The notes under the pieces were generated by a model. The model saw only the letters and a program-made list of their open reading frames with translations. It was not told the DNA's origin and did no database searches. This document shows positions 1 through 5,203 of a stretch of DNA of 5,216 bases, one piece after another; the stretch's first letter is position 1; each line of letters begins with the position of its first letter. The position numbers and the translations under genes are program-made. Origin of the DNA: Clostridiales bacterium (GTDB taxonomy: Bacteria; Bacillota; Clostridia; Saccharofermentanales; Saccharofermentanaceae); the NCBI GenBank assembly GCA_003543635.1, contig DNAE01000148.1:1-5216 (forward strand). Reading direction: 5' to 3'.

Positions 1-89
1 GGCTTAACATGCTGGAATTCAACTACCTGATAGACCTGATTGTCCATCTCGAAACAAAGACCGTTTCTGAAATCACCTGCACTGATCAT
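1..89 (-). CDS. efp: Elongation factor P, N-terminal part (cut by window edge)
   Basis: Reading leftwards from the ATG at 89-87 gives 29 complete codons starting [10 protein letters not shown] and containing [10 protein letters not shown]. This is the characteristic N-terminus of EF-P, domain I (KOW-like). EF-P binds ribosomes stalled at polyproline stretches, between the P and E sites, and helps peptide bond formation. The modifiable lysine loop begins just past the window edge (the next codon starts CC, consistent with Pro), so the modification type cannot be judged. A strong ribosome binding site AAGGAGA lies at 101-95, 5 nt before the start, which fixes the start codon. The gene is divergent from the plus-strand GGDEF-EAL gene and has its own candidate promoter upstream. 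A full protein is normally about 185 residues, so most of the gene is outside. The identification is from recognised sequence and is firm despite the short length. Confidence 0.93.
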   Translation of the reverse strand, partial: MISAGDFRNGLCFEMDNQVYQVVEFQHVK

Positions 90-139
90 AAAAATCTCCT
101 TTTCTTTGCACACTCATGCACTATAATCAACATTAAAAT

Positions 140-168
140 ATTTTACTGAAAGTTCTAATATTGTTCAA
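140..168 (-). promoter_or_regulatory. Candidate sigma-70/sigma-A type promoter of efp
   Basis: On the minus strand TTGAAC (168-163) is followed after exactly 17 nt by TAAAAT (145-140). Compared with TTGACA/TATAAT this is 4/6 and 5/6 with ideal spacing, in very AT-rich DNA. The predicted transcription start near 133 would give a leader of roughly 44 nt that carries the AAGGAGA ribosome binding site. The -10 lies within a 12-bp perfect palindrome, TAAAATATTTTA (134-145), which may only reflect AT richness. No riboswitch-like structure is visible in the short leader. Confidence 0.55.
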
Positions 169-195
169 GCATAAAATAATATCAGATATATTTGT

Positions 196-225
196 TTGAT
201 TTAGTCATATTGTTTAGGTTAATAT
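196..225 (+). promoter_or_regulatory. Candidate promoter of the GGDEF-EAL gene
   Basis: TTGATT (196-201) and TAATAT (220-225) are separated by 18 nt, with 4/6 matches to each consensus box. The predicted start near 232 would leave a leader of about 25 nt before the ATG at 257. The whole stretch is AT-rich, so alternatives exist, for example TTGTTT at 192-197 with TAGGTT at 215-220. A small dyad, ATATC-A-GATAT (179-189), lies just upstream and could be an operator, but nothing ties it to a known regulator. No c-di-GMP riboswitch is visible in this short leader. Confidence 0.35.
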
Positions 226-256
226 TTTTAAAGATAAAAAGCAAAAGGGTGTTCTT

Positions 257-1903
257 ATGGATATCGATCTGACTGATATATATGAACTTATCACAACCTG
301 CGAGAATTTTGACGGAAGTCTCAACGAATCAGCAGCGGTCACGGCCATCGCCGAGAAGCTCGAGATAAGCAACGTTTCCTACAGGGTCTTCACAGACGGT
401 ATCAATATCGAGTCGTCCGTAATCTTTACCGCCCAATCGGCAAAACTCGGTGAGAATTATGACCTCTCCCGGGAAACATCCGATTCAAGAGTAATAATCA
501 TCAGGATCTACCGCTTCCCCGACGCGGCTCCCTTAAAGGGTGACAACAAGGTACTCTTTTCCATCTTCCAGGAAGCCGTCCTTTCGGGACTCCTGGTAAA
601 GAATCTGATCAACGCCTTCAGAAAGGTCATGTATACGGATCAGATGAGCGGTATCTCCAACGTAAACTACTTCAAGAGAAAACTCGGACAGCTCTTGACC
701 GACAGTGAAAGGGATTCCTATTCCGTCGGTTTCATGAACATCAAGAACTGCCGCGTGCTCAATAAGATCTTCGGAGCCGAGAAGACGGATAAGATCATAA
801 GGGACTATGCCCTGGAGACTTCCCTCTGCTTCGACGAGAACGATAATGAACTCTTTTCCAGGCTCGGAGGCGATAACTTCCTGTTCATGTGCAGGACAGC
901 CAAGTGCGAGAGCATCGTAAACAAGATCAAGAAGATGACCGTCAACCTGGAATTCGACGGAGACATCATCGAGTATAACATCGAAGTAAGGATCGGTGTC
1001 GTTGCCATTAATCACAACCACACCTCAGTGCCCGAGGTGATCGACAACGCATCCTCTGCCTATTCCCTCACCAGAAGGTCCAAGGCTTCCGACGTGGTGT
1101 TCTATTCCGAGAATACCAATACGATCCTCAATAACGAGAAGGAATTCCTGGAGGATATCAAGAGGGACCTCGAGTCAGGCAAGTTCCTTGTCTACTACCA
1201 GCCCATCGTTAAGAATTCCGGCAATCTCAAGCTCATAGGAGCCGAGGCTCTCATCAGATGGAGGAGGCACGACCATATGGTCAACCCCCTCTCCTTCATA
1301 CCCGTAGCCGAGAAATACAACATAATAAGCAAGATCGATCTTTATGTACTCGAGAGGGTCTGCATGAAGCTCCGTGAGTGGATCGACATGGGCATCGAGA
1401 CGGTCCCCATCTCCTGTAACTTCTCCCAGTATGATCTTCTCACCGATTCCCTTCCCGATAAGATCATCGCCATTGTGAAGAAGTACGATATCGACCCCAA
1501 GCTCATTAATATCGAATTTAAGGAGGCGGGTTTCCACGACGAGTACGATGCTCTGTGCTATTCCGCTACCAAGCTCATAGCATCCGGGATCAAGATCTCC
1601 ATCGATAACTTCGGTACGGGATTCTCCTCACTGGGTCTTCTTAAGAACCTGGACTTCAACTTCCTCAAGATCGACAGATCCATCGTCACATCAAAGGACG
1701 ATAAGTCCAAGATAATCCTCGACAGCATAATCAACATGGCCAAGAGGATCGGACTTACCGTGGTCTGCGAAGGTATCGAATCTTCCGAGGATATAGAACG
1801 CATCATGGAGATCGGCTGCAACATCTTCCAGACAGACTTCTACGATAAAGCCATGTCTGAGCGCTACTTCATGAGCCGCCTGAGAAATCCCGATTACAAG
1901 TGA
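257..1903 (+). CDS. GGDEF-EAL domain protein with degenerate GGDEF site (c-di-GMP signalling)
   Basis: This 548-residue soluble protein has no signal peptide or membrane segment. Residues 1-125 form a poorly conserved N-terminal region, possibly a diverged GAF-type sensor ending in a helix. Residues about 126-285 are a GGDEF domain (TDQMSGISN; GGDNF at 204-208). Residues about 295-540 are an EAL domain (GAEALIRW at 329-336). The GGDEF site looks dead: the first metal-binding Asp is Asn161, the motif Glu is Asn207, and no RxxD inhibitory site precedes it. Guanine-contact positions Asn169 and Asp178 survive. In EAL the expected residues E330, N388, E420, E423, D450, K471, D473, E505 and Q525 are present, but the second Asp of DDFGTG is Asn451 and the QGY motif is QTD. 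It is probably a c-di-GMP phosphodiesterase or a c-di-GMP/GTP-binding receptor. Weak AAAGGG (244-249) precedes the ATG by 7 nt. Base composition does not look foreign. Confidence 0.93.
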   Translation: MDIDLTDIYELITTCENFDGSLNESAAVTAIAEKLEISNVSYRVFTDGINIESSVIFTAQSAKLGENYDLSRETSDSRVIIIRIYRFPDAAPLKGDNKVLFSIFQEAVLSGLLVKNLINAFRKVMYTDQMSGISNVNYFKRKLGQLLTDSERDSYSVGFMNIKNCRVLNKIFGAEKTDKIIRDYALETSLCFDENDNELFSRLGGDNFLFMCRTAKCESIVNKIKKMTVNLEFDGDIIEYNIEVRIGVVAINHNHTSVPEVIDNASSAYSLTRRSKASDVVFYSENTNTILNNEKEFLEDIKRDLESGKFLVYYQPIVKNSGNLKLIGAEALIRWRRHDHMVNPLSFIPVAEKYNIISKIDLYVLERVCMKLREWIDMGIETVPISCNFSQYDLLTDSLPDKIIAIVKKYDIDPKLINIEFKEAGFHDEYDALCYSATKLIASGIKISIDNFGTGFSSLGLLKNLDFNFLKIDRSIVTSKDDKSKIILDSIINMAKRIGLTVVCEGIESSEDIERIMEIGCNIFQTDFYDKAMSERYFMSRLRNPDYK

Positions 1904-2548
1904 TCAGTGAATGACCTTAAGAAAGGATCTTCTGTGGATATCCGATATCCCCAGTTCCCTTATGGCCGCATAATGATCCTTTGTCCCGTACCCCTTATGC
2001 TTTGCAAAACCGTATCCCGGGTATTCCTTATCGTAATCCGCCATGATATGATCCCTGGTCACCTTGGCCAGTATCGAAGCCGCCGCAATGGAGTTGGACT
2101 TGGCGTCTCCCTTTATAATGGGCTCTATCTTCATGCTGACGCCCTCGAGCTTTACCGCATCTATGAGGAGCACATCGGGCTTAAAGCCGTCCTTAGTGAG
2201 TTTCTCGACACAGGATCTCATGGCTTCCTTTGTGGCATTTAAGATATTGATATCGTCGATCCTTTGGGCCTCGACCCTGACCACCGCATATGCTAAGGCG
2301 GATTCCTTTATCTTAAGGAAGAGCTCCTCCCTCTTTTTTTCCGAGAGTTTCTTGGAATCATCCAGCCCGAGAACGGGCTTATCAGGATCAAGAATACATG
2401 CCGCCGCAACAACCGGACCTGCCAGAGGACCTCTTCCGGCCTCATCGATACCTGCTATCAGATTGGCACCCGAGGCCCTGTAGTTATCCTCGTATGTGCT
2501 TAAGAGTTTGTATTTTTCCTTGAGTTGTTCCTCAGTCAGTCTGGCCAT
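1904..2548 (-). CDS. rnhB: Ribonuclease HII
   Basis: This 214-residue enzyme cleaves the RNA strand of RNA-DNA hybrids and nicks DNA 5' of single misincorporated ribonucleotides, starting ribonucleotide excision repair. The four catalytic acids are visible: D35 and E36 in IAGIDEAGRGPLAGP, D130 in LLIDAVKL (usually DG, here DA), and D148 in KGDAKSNSIAAASILAKVTRD. The spacing D130 to D148 matches the E. coli pair D108/D126. The conserved YGFAKHKGYGT and HRRSF segments (from about 179 and 205) complete the fold. About 30 residues precede the catalytic core, fewer than the longer N-terminal domain of B. subtilis RnhB and more than the minimal E. coli form. It follows rbgA by 10 nt, with its ribosome binding site overlapping the rbgA stop, so the two are surely cotranscribed. 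Its stop directly abuts that of the convergent GGDEF-EAL gene. Confidence 0.97.
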   Translation of the reverse strand: MARLTEEQLKEKYKLLSTYEDNYRASGANLIAGIDEAGRGPLAGPVVAAACILDPDKPVLGLDDSKKLSEKKREELFLKIKESALAYAVVRVEAQRIDDINILNATKEAMRSCVEKLTKDGFKPDVLLIDAVKLEGVSMKIEPIIKGDAKSNSIAAASILAKVTRDHIMADYDKEYPGYGFAKHKGYGTKDHYAAIRELGISDIHRRSFLKVIH

Positions 2549-2553
2549 TTCTT

Positions 2554-2560
2554 TCTCCTT
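2554..2560 (-). promoter_or_regulatory. rnhB ribosome binding site overlapping the rbgA stop codon
   Basis: AAGGAGA (2560-2554) stands 5 nt before the rnhB ATG. Its first two bases are the last two bases of the rbgA TAA stop (2561-2559). Ribosomes ending on rbgA therefore stop on top of the rnhB initiation site, which supports coupled translation and fixes the rnhB start. Confidence 0.85.
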
Positions 2561-3425
2561 ACGCTTCGGGCCTGTCGGCTGCCTCCAATGTGATCCTTCC
2601 TATCCTGCCGCTCTTAAGGTCGTCCAGGAAAAGATTGGCAAAGCGGTCCTCATCGACTCTTCCGCCGGACATGAGGCATCCCCTCTTCTTGCCCATTTCA
2701 AGAAATCTGTCGTATTCATCCTGACCCTCATAGATCTCGATCTTATAGCGATCCTCCATGAGAGCGGGATAGAGCTCACACAGAAGGTTAATGGCATTAT
2801 AGGCAACTTCAGTTGAATCCGTGACCTCGGACTTAACGGCACCCGTGGCAGTCAATACCAGCTGGGATCTCTTGGTCCCTATCTTGGGCCAGAGGACGCC
2901 CGGCATATCCATGAGGTCCAGACCCGAATCGGTCCTTATCCACTTGGGAGCTCTCGTAACACCGGGCTTATTTCCGGTGATGGCAACCTTCCTTCCGCAA
3001 AGACCGTTTATAAGGGTGGATTTACCCGTATTGGGGACGCCCACCACCATGACCTTAACGGTCTTTCCTTCGCGGCCCTTTTCCCTTGCACGGTTTAACA
3101 TATCGGAGCAGATCTCGTTGGTGAGCTTGATGAGCTTATCGATACCCTTCTTCCTGTTGGCTTCAAGAGCCACGGAATAGGTACCGTTCTCCTTAAGGTA
3201 GGATATCCAGCGTAACGTCTTGTCCGGATCGGCAAGATCCGACTTATTGAGCAGAACTATCCTGGGCTTGCTTCCTATTATCTTATCAAGCTCCGGGTTC
3301 CTGGACGAGTAAGGGATCCTTGCATCACATGTCTCATAGACCACATCAACGGCCTTAAGGTTCTCCTTGGTGTCGTTAAGGGCCTTCCTCATGTGTCCCG
3401 GGAACCAGTTGATATCCTGTGCCAT
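2559..3425 (-). CDS. rbgA: Ribosome biogenesis GTPase RbgA (YlqF)
   Basis: This 288-residue, circularly permuted GTPase of the YlqF/YawG group is needed in B. subtilis for a late step of 50S subunit assembly. The motifs appear in permuted order: G4 NKSD at 60-63, then the P-loop GVPNTGKS at 129-136, G2 Thr157 in PGVTR, and G3 DMPG at 173-176. The N-terminal WFPGHM carries His11, equivalent to the catalytic histidine near position 9 in B. subtilis RbgA. The C-terminal region, about 200-288, is the rRNA-binding ANTAR-like domain and ends in the usual GRIGRITLE. The ATG has a GGAGG site at 3436-3432 with a 6 nt spacer, and the protein begins just before the conserved motif, so the start is secure. 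It lies downstream of a terminator that closes rplS and is translationally tied to rnhB. No lepB gene intervenes between it and rplS. Confidence 0.97.
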   Translation of the reverse strand: MAQDINWFPGHMRKALNDTKENLKAVDVVYETCDARIPYSSRNPELDKIIGSKPRIVLLNKSDLADPDKTLRWISYLKENGTYSVALEANRKKGIDKLIKLTNEICSDMLNRAREKGREGKTVKVMVVGVPNTGKSTLINGLCGRKVAITGNKPGVTRAPKWIRTDSGLDLMDMPGVLWPKIGTKRSQLVLTATGAVKSEVTDSTEVAYNAINLLCELYPALMEDRYKIEIYEGQDEYDRFLEMGKKRGCLMSGGRVDEDRFANLFLDDLKSGRIGRITLEAADRPEA

Positions 3426-3454
3426 ATTGTTCCTCCGCTTTTGATATGCGTTTT

Positions 3455-3463
3455 ATTTTAACA
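3455..3463 (-). promoter_or_regulatory. Candidate extended -10 promoter for rbgA-rnhB
   Basis: TGTTAAAAT on the minus strand fits the extended -10 form TGnTAnnnT, with TAAAAT at 3460-3455. No convincing -35 is found 16-18 nt upstream, because that DNA is the GC-rich terminator stem. The predicted start near 3448 gives a leader of about 22 nt that includes GGAGG. It would let rbgA and rnhB be transcribed despite the terminator; read-through is the alternative. Confidence 0.4.
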
Positions 3464-3464
3464 T

Positions 3465-3496
3465 AAAAAGCGGGAGCCGCCGAATGACTGCTCCCG
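3465..3496 (-). terminator. Intrinsic terminator after rplS
   Basis: On the minus strand CGGGAGC (3496-3490) and GCTCCCG (3477-3471) form a perfect 7-bp GC-rich stem with a 12 nt loop. A C and five T residues follow (3470-3465), then a further T-rich ATGTT. It begins 29 nt after the end of the rplS coding region. The stem and T tract are typical of rho-independent termination. On the plus strand only a broken T-rich stretch follows, so it is mainly unidirectional. Confidence 0.88.
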
Positions 3497-3525
3497 AACT
3501 TTTCTTTGAACTTTCCTGCGTTCGA

Positions 3526-3867
3526 TCAAAGCTTTTCCTTGATCCTTGCAGCTTTTCCCTGACGGCCGCGAAGATAGTAGAGCTTTGCTCTTCTGACACG
3601 ACCCTTCCTGACGATCTCGATCTTGTCGATCTTAGGGGAATGTACGGGAAGTATACGCTCAACGCCTACGCCGTAAGAAATACGACGAATGGTCATTGTC
3701 TCTGAAAGTCCGCCGCCTTTTCTGGCGATGACGTATCCTTCGAATACCTGGATACGCTCACGGTTTCCTTCCTTGATCTTAAGGTGAGCTTTTACGTAGT
3801 CACCGACTTCGACATCAGGGTAGTTATTATTCAAGTTCTCACTCTCAACAACTTTAACCAGATCCAT
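3526..3867 (-). CDS. rplS: 50S ribosomal protein L19
   Basis: This 113-residue protein matches the usual bacterial L19 length of about 115. The family signature [16 protein letters not shown] lies in the middle (about 66-81) and is followed by [19 protein letters not shown]; the N-terminal half has the typical [18 protein letters not shown], and the C-terminus is basic. L19 lies on the 50S subunit at the interface with 30S, near bridges with 16S rRNA. A near-perfect ribosome binding site, AAGGAGG (3881-3875), stands 7 nt before the ATG. The gene is separated from trmD by 78 nt that hold a candidate leader hairpin, has a candidate promoter inside the end of trmD, and is followed by a strong terminator. 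That arrangement suggests it can be expressed and controlled apart from rimM-trmD. Confidence 0.99.
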   Translation of the reverse strand: MDLVKVVESENLNNNYPDVEVGDYVKAHLKIKEGNRERIQVFEGYVIARKGGGLSETMTIRRISYGVGVERILPVHSPKIDKIEIVRKGRVRRAKLYYLRGRQGKAARIKEKL

Positions 3868-3874
3868 TGAAGTT

Positions 3875-3919
3875 CCTCCTTATCTGTCAGATGTTCGTGC
3901 CCCGCGTTCGGACAGAGGA
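3875..3919 (-). promoter_or_regulatory. Candidate rplS leader hairpin next to the ribosome binding site
   Basis: In the rplS 5' leader, TCTGTC (3916-3911) can pair perfectly with GACAGA (3888-3883), enclosing a 22 nt loop that contains two CGAAC copies. The 3' arm ends 1 nt before the AAGGAGG ribosome binding site. Allowing a 3 nt bulge, TCC (3919-3917) can also pair with GGA (3879-3877) inside that site, which would hide it. Autoregulatory L19 leader RNAs are known in low-GC Gram-positives (Rfam has an L19 leader family). Membership of this sequence in that family is an inference I could not test. Confidence 0.45.
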
Positions 3920-3939
3920 CCATCCCTTTTAGCTGAAAT

Positions 3940-3968
3940 AGTATATTATAACGATCTTTTGAATGCAA
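3940..3968 (-). promoter_or_regulatory. Candidate rplS promoter overlapping the end of trmD
   Basis: TTGCAT (3968-3963) and TATACT (3945-3940) are 17 nt apart on the minus strand. The -10 matches the consensus at 5/6 and the -35 at 3/6. A perfect TATAAT also occurs at 3950-3945 but lacks a well-placed -35. The -35 lies in the last codons of trmD. A start near 3933 would produce a leader of about 66 nt holding the candidate hairpin before rplS. Confidence 0.45.
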
Positions 3969-4665
3969 GCATTTTTTCCCAGTCTTCGGGAGTTATATGA
4001 AGTTTATCCAGCATATCGGGTCTTTTTTGCCAGGTCTCCACCAGGGAAGCGATGCGATAGTACTCTTCGATGTTGGCCGTATGTCCCGATATCAGGACCT
4101 CGGGGACCTCCTTCCCATGCCAGACCCGGGGCTTTGTATACTGGGGGGCTTCAAGGGTACCGTTCATGTGGGATTCGTTGGTATAAGCATCCTCAGCGGG
4201 CAGCACACCCTCGATCATCCTGGAAACGGAATCCACTATGGTGACCGCAGCGATCTCTCCCCCCGTGAGGACATAGTCGCCAATGGATATCTCCTCGTCA
4301 CATATCTCCGAGATAACTCGGTCGTCAACTCCCTCGTAGTGCCCGCAAAGGATGCAGATATGATCCTTCTTTGATAATTCCATGACCTTCTTCTGGTCGA
4401 GGACACTGCCCTTGGGGCTCACGTAGAGAGTATAAGGCTTACCCACGCTCTCCCAGGCTCTGTAGACGGGTTCGCATTGAATGAGAAGGCCCCTCATTCC
4501 CCCGTAAAGGGTATCATCTATCTTTCCGTAGTCGTTATCGGCGAAGTCCCTGATATTAACGCAATCCAGGGAAATAATGCCCTGCTTGAGGGCTCTGCCG
4601 ATTATGCTCTCGGAAAGGAAGTTCCTTACCTGATCCGGGAATAAAGTGAGGATGGAGAATCTCAT
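3946..4665 (-). CDS. trmD: tRNA (guanine37-N1)-methyltransferase TrmD, divergent
   Basis: This 239-residue SPOUT-fold enzyme uses S-adenosylmethionine to methylate G37 of tRNAs, which prevents +1 frameshifting. The trefoil-knot AdoMet site is recognisable: YVSPKG (81-86), CGHYEGVDDRV (107-117) and SIGDYVLTGGE (127-137). DSVSR contains Arg149, equivalent to E. coli Arg154, and the RRPxLL-type segment is KRPDML (214-219). Several usually strict positions differ. GGGPGM is GGMRGL (55-60), the aspartate matching E. coli catalytic Asp169 aligns with Glu164 (NESH), and SGNH is SGHT (193-196). Length is normal, and there is no frameshift. The start follows the rimM stop by 1 nt with only a weak AGAAG-like site, implying translational coupling. 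Genomic context and overall identity make the function likely; catalytic efficiency is open. Confidence 0.96.
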   Translation of the reverse strand: MRFSILTLFPDQVRNFLSESIIGRALKQGIISLDCVNIRDFADNDYGKIDDTLYGGMRGLLIQCEPVYRAWESVGKPYTLYVSPKGSVLDQKKVMELSKKDHICILCGHYEGVDDRVISEICDEEISIGDYVLTGGEIAAVTIVDSVSRMIEGVLPAEDAYTNESHMNGTLEAPQYTKPRVWHGKEVPEVLISGHTANIEEYYRIASLVETWQKRPDMLDKLHITPEDWEKMLAFKRSL

Positions 4666-4666
4666 A

Positions 4667-5203
4667 TCACTTCTTCTTTGTCTCGTATATCTCGTAAAGG
4701 CCTTCGGGGAGTCTCACCTTCATGATGCTGCCTTCGATATCCACTTCATAGCAGACATCCTTAAGGAAGGGTATCTGAAGGTCCTTCTTACCCTTGCGCT
4801 TAACGCTTACGATGAAATTGGCGCCGGTCTCATATACCTCTGATACGATACCCAGCTCACCCTTCTCATCGTCCACAACGGTAAGTCCCATCAAATCCGC
4901 GATATAGAACTCATCCTTGCCGATGGGGGAAGCATCTTTCCTTTCAATGGAGATAAAGCTCCCCTTCAAGGTCTCAGCCTTGTCCCTGTCATCAATACCT
5001 TCGAAAAAGACAAGCACATTGCCCCTGTCAAACCTGACGGATGAGATGTCGTATTCATTCTTTATGTTGCCGTCGTAATCCGTGAGGGCAACCTTTTTAA
5101 GCTTTTTAAAATGGCGCACATTATCGGTGATCGGAAAGACTTTGACCTCTCCCCGAACACCGTGTGCGCCTGTTATCTTACCAATTATAAATCTGTCAGT
5201 CAT
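4667..5203 (-). CDS. rimM: 16S rRNA processing / ribosome maturation factor RimM
   Basis: This 178-residue protein has the usual RimM length. The N-terminal RimM barrel opens with IIGKITGAHGVRGEVKV (6-22). The C-terminal PRC-barrel begins near residue 95 with KDEFYIADLMGL and runs through LGIVSEVYETGAN and LQIPFLKDV to the final IMKVRLPEGL. RimM binds S19 and promotes maturation of the 30S head and 16S 3' domain. The ATG at 5203 matches the family start, but the 13 bases visible upstream hold no Shine-Dalgarno sequence. TGATG there suggests initiation coupled to a gene that ends at this point. Downstream, its stop is 1 nt from the trmD start. Its place before trmD is the standard Bacillota order. 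Confidence 0.96.
   Translation of the reverse strand: MTDRFIIGKITGAHGVRGEVKVFPITDNVRHFKKLKKVALTDYDGNIKNEYDISSVRFDRGNVLVFFEGIDDRDKAETLKGSFISIERKDASPIGKDEFYIADLMGLTVVDDEKGELGIVSEVYETGANFIVSVKRKGKKDLQIPFLKDVCYEVDIEGSIMKVRLPEGLYEIYETKKK

Noticed and set aside
134..145. 12-bp perfect palindrome TAAAATATTTTA as a regulator binding site
   Set aside because: It consists only of A and T in a very AT-rich spacer and overlaps the efp -10 box; chance plus promoter sequence explains it.
90..256. Riboswitch (including c-di-GMP type) or small RNA in the divergent intergenic region
   Set aside because: The leaders left by the candidate promoters are about 44 and 25 nt, too short for a riboswitch, and I see no GC-rich paired elements.
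533..1021. Long open frame on the minus strand inside the GGDEF-EAL gene (162 codons), with others at 805-1008, 1175-1537 and 1558-1824
   Set aside because: They are antisense to a gene with clear domain motifs, show no recognisable protein features, and have no convincing ribosome binding sites; they are shadows of codon bias.
1936..1950. Inverted repeat GGATAT-CCG-ATATCC near the end of rnhB, a possible terminator for the plus-strand gene
   Set aside because: There is no T tract after it, the stem is AT-rich, and it falls in codons for the conserved Gly-Ile-Ser-Asp-Ile-His segment of RNase HII, so the symmetry is probably a by-product of coding.
2064..2483. Plus-strand open frames opposite rnhB, rbgA, rplS, trmD and rimM (for example 2064-2483, 2821-3180, 3997-4374, 4646-4843)
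   Set aside because: Each lies opposite a firmly identified conserved gene and has no family-like sequence or initiation signal of its own.
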